Below are positions 1-7,641 of a stretch of 64,000 nucleotides of DNA, in pieces. The translations under genes were made by a program, and so were the position numbers. Each line of letters starts with the position of its first letter. Positions within the stretch are counted from its first letter, which is position 1. Source of the DNA: Algirhabdus cladophorae (GTDB lineage Bacteria; Pseudomonadota; Alphaproteobacteria; Rhodobacterales; Rhodobacteraceae); the NCBI RefSeq assembly GCF_044772865.1, contig NZ_CP173029.1, positions 868,001 through 932,000 of the forward strand. The letters are read 5' to 3'. The notes under the pieces were generated by a model. It did not search any database. It saw only the letters and a list, made by a program, of their open reading frames with translations, and was not told the DNA's origin.

Positions 1-872
1 TGCGATTAGACCAACTGCCGAATTTGTTAGAAGGTGCAGCCCCTGCCGGTACTTTGCGTCCTGACGTGGCTACGGCCTATCAGTTGCGCGCTGGGGTTGT
101 CGTGGTGGCCGGTGGCGCGGACAATGCAGTGGCCGCATGCGGTGTGGGCTGCTTTGCGGAAGGCGACGGGTTCGTGTCTTTGGGAACATCCGGCGTAGTT
201 TTGGCCGCAAAAGATAGTTTTGCGCCAATGCCCGACACGGCGGTGCACAGTTTTTGCCATGCGGTGCCAGATCGTTGGTACCAAATGGGTGTAATCCTTG
301 CCGCGACGGACTGCATGAATTGGTTGTCGCGCAATTTGGGCCAATCGGCGGCGGAACTGTCAGCCCTTGTGGATGGCTTGCCCCCTGAACCGACCGATTT
401 GATGTTTGTGCCTTATCTGTCGGGTGAGCGGACGCCGCATAATGATGCGTCTATCCGAGGGGCTTTTGTTGGGCTTGATGTGGGCCATGGTCCGGCGGAT
501 TTGACCAAAGCGGTGATGCAAGGCGTGAGTTTTGCGTTGGTGGATAATCTTCAGGCCCTTAGTGCCACGGGCACCAATCTGACCCGCGTGTTGGGAATTG
601 GCGGCGGAACAGCCTCGGCTGCGTGGGTTCAAATGCTCGCCACCAGCCTTGGGGTGCCGATCCAATTGCCGGTGAAAGGTGATTTTGGGGCTGCGGTTGG
701 GGCCGCACGATTGGCGCAATTGGGCACATCTGGTGGGGATATGGCCAGTATCATGTCCAAGCCTGCAGTTGCCCAAACCATTGATCCCGATCCTGCACAT
801 GCGGCAGGTTTTGCCCAGGCGCATCAGCGCTATCAAACACTCTACCCAGCGTTAAAGGAGTTGAACCCATGA
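1..872 (+). CDS. xylB: FGGY-family carbohydrate kinase, probable xylulokinase (5' end outside window)
   Basis: C-terminal part (about 290 residues) of an FGGY sugar kinase. The frame is open to the left edge of the window, so the N-terminal substrate domain and start codon are missing. Visible features are a LPNLLEGAAPAGTL segment typical of the domain boundary in XylB-like kinases, the phosphate-binding stretch VSLGTSGVV, and the adenosine-binding GIGGGTASAAW motif. The expected reaction is D-xylulose + ATP to D-xylulose 5-phosphate. FGGY kinases for other pentoses or polyols look similar, so the substrate is less certain than the family. The stop codon overlaps the start of the next gene (ATGA). 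Confidence 0.82.
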   Translation, partial: RLDQLPNLLEGAAPAGTLRPDVATAYQLRAGVVVVAGGADNAVAACGVGCFAEGDGFVSLGTSGVVLAAKDSFAPMPDTAVHSFCHAVPDRWYQMGVILAATDCMNWLSRNLGQSAAELSALVDGLPPEPTDLMFVPYLSGERTPHNDASIRGAFVGLDVGHGPADLTKAVMQGVSFALVDNLQALSATGTNLTRVLGIGGGTASAAWVQMLATSLGVPIQLPVKGDFGAAVGAARLAQLGTSGGDMASIMSKPAVAQTIDPDPAHAAGFAQAHQRYQTLYPALKELNP

Positions 873-2188
873 TGCGCGCCGTCAGTGCCTTTGCGGTTTT
901 GTGCCTTGGGGGTGCTTTTGCACCGGTATCTGCAGATACGCTGCCCAAAGCAGATGCGCTTTTTCCTGATTTGGACATGAAAAGCGTTAAGTTGGGGCAG
1001 TTGCTGTTTTACGACCCGATCCTGTCGGGCAACAAATCTGTGGCCTGCGCGACCTGTCATCATCCGGATTTTGCCACCGCAGATGGTGTGTCGCTGGGGA
1101 TTGGTGACGGTGGTATTGGGCTGGGACCCAACCGCAAAATCGATCCAGACAATCCGCCAGAAGAACGCGTGCCACGTCATGCGCCGGCTTTGTTCAATCT
1201 GGGAACAGCCGAGTTTAGCGTGATGTTTCACGATGGCCGTCTTGAGGCCGACAGCAGCCAGCCCCACGGCCTGCGCACGCCGTTGGGCGGTGATATGGTG
1301 GCAGGGTTCAAGTCCGTTCTGTCGGCGCAGGCGATGTTCCCTGTGCTCAGCCCGGACGAGATGGCAGGGCACTATGGTGAGAACGATATTTCAACGGCTG
1401 TTCGGCAGGGGCGGCTGAGCCATGAAGGGGGCGCTTGGGATATTCTGAGTGGGCGGATCACTGAAATTCCTGAGTACCGTCAAAGGTTTGATGCAGTCAT
1501 TGGCGCGAATGCCGAAATCGAATTCACCGACATTGCCAATGTGATTGCGGATTTCATTGCTTTTGAATGGCGGGCCGATGACAGCCCGTTTGACCGATAT
1601 CTGCGTGGTGAAGCCGGGCTGAGCGACACGGCCCTTGCCGGAATGGAGCTGTTTTATGGGCCTGCGGGATGTAGCAGCTGCCATAGCGGTCAATTCCAGA
1701 CCGATCACGGGTTTCACGCGATTGCTGTGCCGCAAATCGGACCGGGCAAAGCACCGGCCTTCCTTGATCACATGCGCGACGACGGGCGGATGGCGGTGAC
1801 AGGGCAAATCAAAGATCAATACGCGTTTCGCACGCCGAGCCTGCGCAATGTGGCCCAAACGGCACCCTATGGCCACAGTGGGGCCTACGCCACGTTGGAA
1901 GGGATCGTCGGGCATCACACAGCGCCGACGGCAAGCCTAGAGGCTTACGACCAAAGCCAAGCGATTTTTCCCGTATCCTTGGGCCATGATGATTGGAGTG
2001 TGCAAAACAGTGCGCGCGAACGGGCCGAGATTGCGACGGCCAACCAACTGAGGGCATCGCCGATGCGGGCGGAAGATATGGCCCAGATTATTGCGTTTTT
2101 GGAAAGTCTCAGTGATCCAGTGAGCCTTACGGGCCGACTGGGAATTCCTGAGACAGTTCCTAGCGGATTGCCGCTGGATCCGCGTTAG
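869..2188 (+). CDS. Periplasmic di-heme cytochrome c peroxidase (MauG/CcpA family)
   Basis: A 439-residue exported di-heme protein. An N-terminal signal peptide ends near SADTLPKAD. Two heme c attachment motifs are present, CATCH at Cys60/Cys63/His64 and CSSCH at Cys268/Cys271/His272, the spacing expected of the bacterial cytochrome c peroxidase/MauG family. Members reduce H2O2 with electrons from small cytochromes, or oxidise other substrates at a bis-Fe(IV) centre. The start follows AAAGGAG (854-860) and overlaps the kinase stop, although no functional tie to the kinase is obvious. Its stop codon is interleaved with the stop of the convergent CRTAC1-type gene. Whether it is a true peroxidase or a MauG-like oxidase cannot be told here. 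Confidence 0.88.
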   Translation: MMRAVSAFAVLCLGGAFAPVSADTLPKADALFPDLDMKSVKLGQLLFYDPILSGNKSVACATCHHPDFATADGVSLGIGDGGIGLGPNRKIDPDNPPEERVPRHAPALFNLGTAEFSVMFHDGRLEADSSQPHGLRTPLGGDMVAGFKSVLSAQAMFPVLSPDEMAGHYGENDISTAVRQGRLSHEGGAWDILSGRITEIPEYRQRFDAVIGANAEIEFTDIANVIADFIAFEWRADDSPFDRYLRGEAGLSDTALAGMELFYGPAGCSSCHSGQFQTDHGFHAIAVPQIGPGKAPAFLDHMRDDGRMAVTGQIKDQYAFRTPSLRNVAQTAPYGHSGAYATLEGIVGHHTAPTASLEAYDQSQAIFPVSLGHDDWSVQNSARERAEIATANQLRASPMRAEDMAQIIAFLESLSDPVSLTGRLGIPETVPSGLPLDPR

Positions 2189-3759
2189 TTGTATTTTTGA
2201 ACAACAATTGATGTGTTTAGTTGGTCATGCGTCACGATGGTTTGGCTTTGGTCAGGCCAGATGACTGTGATCTCTACGGATTGATCGCCAAGATCGCCCA
2301 AGCCAAAATGTAAAGGCACATGACTGCCGCCTGCATGGCCACCGCCAATGGTGCGTTCTTGGGTCCACAGGCGATCATTGATCCGAAGCTCCACAATCGC
2401 ACCAATAGCAAAGGGGTTTGACCCCTCTTGACGCAGTGCTAACGACAGCCAATCGCCAGCGTCCGCAGTGGTGTTTTGCCAGATTTGCAAGTCAGCGCGG
2501 CGATTGTTGACCAATAGATCCAGCAGGCCGTCACTGTTCAAATCGACCATCGCGCCGCCGCGCCCGCGGTCCATAGAGGCCACGCCAGCCTCGGCTCCGC
2601 CCTCGACAAAATTACCGTCCTGTTGGCCCAGCAGCAGATTGTTGGGGTCCTGCATCGCGGCCACAGGCATTTGTTCGACATTGCCTTTGGTCACAAAGAT
2701 ATCGTCATACCCATCGTTCTGGACATCGCCAAAGGCCACGTGCCAGCCTGTTGAAGGGCGTCCGTCACCGCCAGTATAGGGACGGTGGGCCGTGATGCCT
2801 TTGCCGTAGGGGGCGTTTTCGTAGGACGGTTCTGTGGTGCTGGTCAGACTGTGCAATTTCTGATCGCCCATGGAGGTCAGATAGATCTCTGGCAAGCCGT
2901 CGCCAGTCAGATCGCGGCTGGCAATCCCCATGCCCCAAAGCGAATAGTCGCGCCAGCCGTCGGCTTGGCCGTACAGCCGCGGTGTGGCGGCCATAGACCA
3001 AAGTTGCTCGGATCCGCCGCGTATATAATAGTGGCGGTCATTGCTGACCCGCAGGTCTGCGCGTCCTTTGCGGCCCCAATCGGAAAACAGCATAGAAAGC
3101 GTGCAATAGCCGGGTGTCAGGGGCAGGGCAGCGCTATAACCCTGTTGCCCGTCTTGCCCGTCGAAGTTGGGACGGTGCAAAAACGAGGCGTCACAAGTCT
3201 CGAACGGTCCATTTGGATCAAAGCGGTCAATATAGTTGCCGAACGCCATGGTGGGCAGGGTTTGGCCCTGTTCCCATGTGGCGCTAAAGGCCGTGGTCCA
3301 ATGATCCCCAAAACTTGGAATCTGTTTTTCCGGGAAGGGGGCGAATTGGCAATCGCCCTGTCCTTGCAAGATTGTGTTGTGTCCCACGCGCAAAATCACC
3401 AAATCCAGCGTACCGTCACTGTCGATGTCCAGTGGGTAGGCCCCAGTGACATTGGTGAGATCTTCAAGGCCTGAGGCTGCGGAAGGGTTAGTCGCGAAAC
3501 GAACGGCCTCAGTTGTGCTGGTGTTGATGAGTAGGGTTGACGGGCCTGCGCCGCCTGCTGCGAACACCTCTGGGTTGTTGTCGCTGTTGCAATCAAACAC
3601 GGCCAAACCGCCGCCTACGAAAAATTCCCATTCGCCCGAGTACTGATGGGAGGGGACTGGAACCACACTAAATTGAGGGGATGCATTGGCTGCGCTGAAG
3701 GCCATTGTGCTGACTGCGCAATAGCTGGCGAGGCATTTTATGAGAGGCAAATGGTTCAT
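2185..3759 (-). CDS. CRTAC1-type secreted protein with FG-GAP/VCBS repeats and ASPIC/UnbV domain
   Basis: About 524 residues. The chosen start gives MNHLPLIKC followed by a hydrophobic signal peptide; an upstream in-frame start would add 12 non-signal-like residues. The body has several Asp-rich FG-GAP/VCBS blades (for example DCNSDNNPEVF, DIDSDGTLDLV, DVQNDGYDDIF, DLNSDGLLDLL), each a Ca2+-binding DxDxDG-like loop of a beta-propeller. The C-terminal 90 residues (ending near VIWPDQSQTIV) match the ASPIC/UnbV module. Such proteins are extracytoplasmic and of unknown function. It converges on the di-heme peroxidase, and the two stop codons overlap. Confidence 0.85.
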   Translation of the reverse strand: MNHLPLIKCLASYCAVSTMAFSAANASPQFSVVPVPSHQYSGEWEFFVGGGLAVFDCNSDNNPEVFAAGGAGPSTLLINTSTTEAVRFATNPSAASGLEDLTNVTGAYPLDIDSDGTLDLVILRVGHNTILQGQGDCQFAPFPEKQIPSFGDHWTTAFSATWEQGQTLPTMAFGNYIDRFDPNGPFETCDASFLHRPNFDGQDGQQGYSAALPLTPGYCTLSMLFSDWGRKGRADLRVSNDRHYYIRGGSEQLWSMAATPRLYGQADGWRDYSLWGMGIASRDLTGDGLPEIYLTSMGDQKLHSLTSTTEPSYENAPYGKGITAHRPYTGGDGRPSTGWHVAFGDVQNDGYDDIFVTKGNVEQMPVAAMQDPNNLLLGQQDGNFVEGGAEAGVASMDRGRGGAMVDLNSDGLLDLLVNNRRADLQIWQNTTADAGDWLSLALRQEGSNPFAIGAIVELRINDRLWTQERTIGGGHAGGSHVPLHFGLGDLGDQSVEITVIWPDQSQTIVTHDQLNTSIVVQKYN

Positions 3760-3876
3760 TTCGATATGCTGCCATGTTGGCCTTGGATAGGCCATGGGAT
3801 CCGGTGCAGATCCTCGCCCAAAATGCGATTTTTTATTTTGTCTGTTGGAAAAGAACCCGTTAAGACGCTGGTACGC

Positions 3877-3953
3877 GTCTCCTTAGCTCAGCTGGATAGA
3901 GCAGCCGACTTCTAATCGGCAGGCCGAGGGTTCGAATCCTTCAGGGGACGCCA
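3877..3953 (+). tRNA. tRNA-Arg (anticodon TCT)
   Basis: A 77-nt cloverleaf can be folded by eye. The acceptor stem pairs GTCTCCT with AGGGGAC, the D arm is GCTC-AGCTGGATA-GAGC, the anticodon arm is GCCGA-CTTCTAA-TCGGC with anticodon TCT, and the T arm is GAGGG-TTCGAAT-CCTTC. The discriminator is G and the CCA end is encoded. A T-rich run follows immediately. Confidence 0.96.
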
Positions 3954-4224
3954 TTTTTCTGCTTTTTGGGCTGTTTTCGCAACCTGTGGCGCGGGTTTCA
4001 AAGCCGTCATCCGAATCGAATGAGACGCGGGCGGTCTAAATTTGCGGCAGAATTCTGGGGAAATGTGGCACCAATGAGGCAACTGTTTCCCTAGGGACAA
4101 CAGTTTTGGGGTATAAACGTCAACTGTGTCGCTACGTCAGGTATTTTCCCCTCGCATTCAATAAAAATTGGTTTAAAAGTTCTGATATGTTAGCAAGTGA
4201 CATCTTTTATTGAGGTTAAACGGT

Positions 4225-4965
4225 ATGTTGAAATTTTATATGCTTGGACTGGCGACCGCTGCGGCTGTGTCTTTCGGTTCTGTAGCAGGTGCTGCTACGA
4301 TTGATGCTGCATCTCAGAATGCGAGCAATCCCTTCGCGAACGCAGCGGGCACTGGCAAGCTGAGCTTTAACGCGACGCACAAGATCAATGGCGTGAAAAC
4401 GACAGAAGAAATCGGTGCGTTCCGCATGACAGGGTCTTATAGTTCTGGTGGTCGTGTTGATTTTCTCGCGGTCTCTACCCAGATGGGCACTGCCTTTGAC
4501 AGCACTCAGACATCCTATGAGATGGCTGACCCATTCTCTGATCGTGTAACAGCGCAGTTGAATGCTCTTGCCAGCAACGCATGGTCCTTGGTTACAACCA
4601 AGAGTAAAGCAGTTGGCTTCCAAGCGGCAGTTTGGGAAATCATCAACGAAACGAATGCGACCAAAGGCTTGAACGTCAAAAACGGTGATTTCGTTTTGGT
4701 TCAAACCACACGAGGCGACGTAAGCGACAAAGCACGCGAGTGGGCTAACGAATGGCTGGGCTACATTGCTGACGGCACGTGGACCAACACCAACGCGTTC
4801 CAACAATTGACCACATCTGACAGCGCGAACTTGTTGACAGACATCTCTGGTCAGGCTGACGCTGCGACGAATACATTGGGTGCAGTACCATTGCCTGCCT
4901 CCAGCTTGTTGTTGATCACAGGTCTTTTCGGTGCGGGCTATGTTGCCCGCCGCCGCAAGTCCTAA
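4225..4965 (+). CDS. VPLPA-CTERM sorted surface protein, thioester-like domain lacking its cysteine
   Basis: A 246-residue exported protein. The start at 4225 is preceded by GAGGT and gives MLKFYMLGLATAAAV, a signal peptide. The C-terminus has VPLPASS, a hydrophobic helix and an RRRKS tail: the VPLPA/PEP-CTERM tripartite sorting signal normally cleaved by an exosortase. It is a paralogue of the next gene; both share NALA.NAWSLVT and Q.A.WEI. The Gln of the WEI motif is Gln133, but the position of the paralogue's only Cys (Cys84) is Ser84 (codon TCT), and the protein has no cysteine at all. No exosortase gene is visible in this window. Function unknown; probably envelope- or matrix-associated. 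Confidence 0.8.
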   Translation: MLKFYMLGLATAAAVSFGSVAGAATIDAASQNASNPFANAAGTGKLSFNATHKINGVKTTEEIGAFRMTGSYSSGGRVDFLAVSTQMGTAFDSTQTSYEMADPFSDRVTAQLNALASNAWSLVTTKSKAVGFQAAVWEIINETNATKGLNVKNGDFVLVQTTRGDVSDKAREWANEWLGYIADGTWTNTNAFQQLTTSDSANLLTDISGQADAATNTLGAVPLPASSLLLITGLFGAGYVARRRKS

Positions 4966-5002
4966 ACCTCACCAATACCCTCATTAATATACCGAAAAAC
5001 TC

Positions 5003-5033
5003 CCAATAGCGCCCTTTTGAACGGCGCTATTGG
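5003..5033 (+). terminator. Stem-loop between the two VPLPA-CTERM genes
   Basis: Perfect 11-bp inverted repeat CCAATAGCGCC / GGCGCTATTGG with a 9-nt loop, 37 bases after the stop of the first gene. No strong T-run follows, so it may be a weak terminator or an mRNA 3'-end stabiliser that separates expression of the two genes. Confidence 0.6.
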
Positions 5034-5169
5034 TTATTGGCGGCCGCTTTGTGGTCGGCACCCTACGGGGCCTGTCAAACCTGAACCATTGACCGTTTTA
5101 TTCCCCGTTACCGCCGCTGCTGCATCGGCGATAAGACCTCGTAAGATTTCTTAAGCCGGAGGTAAGGCT

Positions 5170-5898
5170 ATGAAAACGAAAAACATTCTGATGGGAACTG
5201 CTGCTTTGATCCTGTCGTCCACCAGCGCATTTGCCGCGTCAATGAACGTAGAGGCGGTTAATTCCAACTTCGTCTTTGCAGATGCTGCAGGTCAGAACGC
5301 ATGGTACAAAGCCACATCTTTTGATGTTGGCATGACCTCGGTCAATAATGTTGGCGCCGGTGTATTCCGGGTCAAAGGCACTGATGACAATGGCATTGTG
5401 TCGAACTTCTTGGCCTTTTGTTTGCAGCCGTTGGAGACTTTGACGCTGCCCAAAAGCCATATGATCGCAAATCCTTTCACGCAGACTGTCAGCGACAATC
5501 TGAATGCCTTGGCTGCGAATGCGTGGAGCTTGGTTACAGATGCCAAATCTGCTGCGGCGTTCCAAATGGCCGCTTGGGAAATCACCACAGAAACCGAAGC
5601 GACGTTTGATGTGGATGATGGATATTTTGCCATCACGGGCAATGGAAATGGATCGAACCAAGCCGAGGGCGTGGCCCAAGCATGGTTGGATAACGTGGCT
5701 GATGGCACATGGTTGCAAGGTCAGAACCCGTTCCGCATCCTGACCGCTAATGGCACGCAGGATTTGCTGACAAACGTGGTCGAGCAACCGGTACTGCCGC
5801 CGCCCAACACGACGCCTGTTCCGCTGCCGGCCTCTGGCCTGTTGTTGCTGGCTGGTTTGATGGGTGCCGGATACGCAGCGCGCCGTCGCAAGGCCTAA
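5170..5898 (+). CDS. VPLPA-CTERM sorted surface protein with putative Cys-Gln thioester pair
   Basis: A 242-residue exported protein, paralogous to the preceding gene. A strong GGAGGT lies 6 bases before the ATG. A signal peptide (MKTKNILMGTAALIL...) is followed by a mature region with a single cysteine, Cys84 in FLAFCLQP, and a conserved Gln132 in FQMAAWEI. This resembles the Cys plus Q-x-A-x-W pairing of internal thioester domains of Gram-positive adhesins; similar C/Q.A.W pairs recur in PEP-CTERM proteins. The C-terminus is VPLPASG, a hydrophobic helix and RRRKA, the exosortase sorting signal. The sorting signal is firm; the thioester chemistry is inference. Confidence 0.82.
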   Translation: MKTKNILMGTAALILSSTSAFAASMNVEAVNSNFVFADAAGQNAWYKATSFDVGMTSVNNVGAGVFRVKGTDDNGIVSNFLAFCLQPLETLTLPKSHMIANPFTQTVSDNLNALAANAWSLVTDAKSAAAFQMAAWEITTETEATFDVDDGYFAITGNGNGSNQAEGVAQAWLDNVADGTWLQGQNPFRILTANGTQDLLTNVVEQPVLPPPNTTPVPLPASGLLLLAGLMGAGYAARRRKA

Positions 5899-5922
5899 GG
5901 CCCTACGATCCCTTGAGAATTT

Positions 5923-5959
5923 AGCGCTGCCCAAGGCATCCTGGGCGGCGCTTTTTTTG
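5923..5959 (+). terminator. Rho-independent terminator after the VPLPA-CTERM pair
   Basis: Inverted repeat AGCGCTGCCCA / TGGGCGGCGCT (11 bp with one T-G pair, 8-nt loop) followed directly by seven T residues. It ends the plus-strand unit just before the convergent RTX gene. Confidence 0.9.
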
Positions 5960-5965
5960 TGCGGC

Positions 5966-7489
5966 CTATATGATCAGATCGAGGCCCGTCAGGTCAGAAC
6001 GGCTGATATCCTCGATCAAAACTGTGCCGATGCCCCCAAGCACGGCCAGATCAAACAAAACGCCCCCGGCCACATCGGTTGCGGCGGTTTTCAGGGCTGC
6101 AACACTGCCTGCGTCATAGGCCGAGAAATCGAGCATATCGATGTTGTTCTCGAAATCTTGGACAATGTCGTTGCCCGCGTGACGGCCAAACACGAAAATA
6201 TCCTCGCTTGCGCCGCCTGACAGGCTGTCGTCACCTTGATTGCCATTAAGGATGTCGCGCCCATTGCCACCAAAAAGGGCATCATCGCCGCGTCCGCCCA
6301 ACAGGGTATCGCGGTTGCTGCCGCCACTTAGCACATCATTTCCTGATCCGCCGTTGAGCAGATCATTGCCGCTTTGACCGTCGAGCTGGTCATCATCGGC
6401 ACCTCCGTAAAGGGCGTCGTCGCCCAGACCGCCCTCAAGATGATCGGCCCCGGCGCGGCCATAGAGCCTATCGTTATCTGCGTCGCCGTCCAAAGCATCG
6501 TCGCCTGCGCCACCGTCCAGCATATCCAATCCGGTGCCACCGCTGAGTGTGTCCCGGCCTTGGTTGCCATAGATCATGTCGTCGCTGATCCCACCCAATA
6601 GCATGTCATTGCCACCCCAACCTTTGAGGATGTCTGCGCCGTCCCCGCCATCAAAGCTGTCGTCCAGATTGCCGCCTTTGAGGGTGTCCTCGCCTGTGCC
6701 CCCGCTGACATGGCTTGCGGTGCCAATTCCCTTGCCAAGGTAGGTGTCGTCGTCACGACCCAGATCAACATCGCCGGTTATGCTGCCGGAATTAATGATG
6801 AAATCAGCTCGGCTGCTGCCGATATATGCGCCAGTTATTTCGCCGCTGTTGGTCAGTTGAACCTCGACAGCGCTTGCATCAATATCCCCAGCCAGCAAAC
6901 CGGCATTCAAAATTGTACCGCCTGCGTCGGCCCCTACAAAACTGATGTTCCCAACCATTGTGCCATAGTTTTCAACCTGGCTCTCGGTGGTTCCCGAGGT
7001 AAACGCGAGGGCATTAGCAGCACTGCTAATCAGTCCTGTGTTGACCAAGTGTAGCGCGCCACTTCCATCTTTTTGGATTGCGTCGCGGGGAAAGCTTTGA
7101 AAGCCCGAGGTCATAATTGTGCCGCTGTTGATCAACAGCCCATCGCCGATCCTGACGCTGATAAGTCCAGAAATCGTGCCTGCATTGTTCAACAGGGCGT
7201 TACTATTCATGTAAACGCCGTAGTCCCTGACAGATCCAATCTGGCCTGTTTCGGTTACAGTGATCGAGGTAAGATCGCCCAACATCGCCACAGCTATTCG
7301 ATTAGAGCTGGCCACGACTTCGCCCGCGATCGTGGCGATTTGTCCGGTAGATGTCGAGGCGCCGAAAATTGTAAAGCTACCCGTTGAAGCGACCAGTGTG
7401 TCTTGGGTCACATAGACATCGGCCCCGTTTGTGGTGCCTAAGTTAACGGCAATGCCGTCGGTAACTGTGTCAAAACGGACAAGTGTCAT
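5966..7489 (-). CDS. RTX-family secreted calcium-binding protein (copy 1)
   Basis: A 507-residue acidic protein without an N-terminal signal peptide. Residues about 1-245 carry repeated N-x-G-x-I elements (NNAGTISG, INSGTIMTS, VNTGLISS, TNSGEITG), which suggest a right-handed beta-helix. Residues about 260-430 are a run of RTX nonapeptides (GGxGxDxLx), the Ca2+-binding beta-roll of type I secretion substrates. The C-terminal 60 residues (DIVQDFENNIDMLDFSAY ... LDLII) look like a type I secretion signal. It is a clear paralogue of the next minus-strand gene, especially over the last 80 residues. No type I transporter genes are in the window. Role unknown: adhesin, S-layer-like protein or exoprotein are all possible. 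Confidence 0.85.
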   Translation of the reverse strand: MTLVRFDTVTDGIAVNLGTTNGADVYVTQDTLVASTGSFTIFGASTSTGQIATIAGEVVASSNRIAVAMLGDLTSITVTETGQIGSVRDYGVYMNSNALLNNAGTISGLISVRIGDGLLINSGTIMTSGFQSFPRDAIQKDGSGALHLVNTGLISSAANALAFTSGTTESQVENYGTMVGNISFVGADAGGTILNAGLLAGDIDASAVEVQLTNSGEITGAYIGSSRADFIINSGSITGDVDLGRDDDTYLGKGIGTASHVSGGTGEDTLKGGNLDDSFDGGDGADILKGWGGNDMLLGGISDDMIYGNQGRDTLSGGTGLDMLDGGAGDDALDGDADNDRLYGRAGADHLEGGLGDDALYGGADDDQLDGQSGNDLLNGGSGNDVLSGGSNRDTLLGGRGDDALFGGNGRDILNGNQGDDSLSGGASEDIFVFGRHAGNDIVQDFENNIDMLDFSAYDAGSVAALKTAATDVAGGVLFDLAVLGGIGTVLIEDISRSDLTGLDLII

Positions 7490-7530
7490 CGGAATGATCC
7501 TAACTAAGTTTGGTCAAAATAGGGTTCAAA

Positions 7531-7550
7531 TTGGGTAGGATGTTACCCAA
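7531..7550 (-). promoter_or_regulatory. Inverted repeat upstream of RTX copy 1
   Basis: Perfect 7-bp arms TTGGGTA / TACCCAA with a 6-nt spacer, 42-61 bases upstream of the RTX start. The GGGTA/TACCC core and N6 spacing recall the palindrome upstream of the second RTX gene, but with arm orientation reversed. A regulator-binding role is inferred. Confidence 0.45.
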
Positions 7551-7599
7551 AATACCTCTGGTCCAATAGCCAAAACAAAACTGGGCCGTTTCGGCCGCT

Positions 7600-7627
7600 C
7601 CTGCGCCACACTCAACTGCGGCGCAGG
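7600..7627 (-). terminator. Stem-loop downstream of RTX copy 2
   Basis: 8-bp inverted repeat CCTGCGCC / GGCGCAGG with a 12-nt loop, 15 bases beyond the stop of the second RTX gene on the minus strand. There is no U-run after it, so the terminator assignment is tentative. Confidence 0.5.
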
Positions 7628-7641
7628 ACTTTGCAATTGTA

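Noticed and set aside
3912..4100. Minus-strand frame ending in KDSNPRPAD
   Set aside because: This is the well-known false translation of a tRNA, here antisense to tRNA-Arg.
6200..6720. Repetitive DNA within RTX copy 1 considered as a tandem DNA repeat or CRISPR
   Set aside because: The periodicity is 27 bases, matching nine-residue RTX protein repeats; there are no identical repeats with unique spacers.
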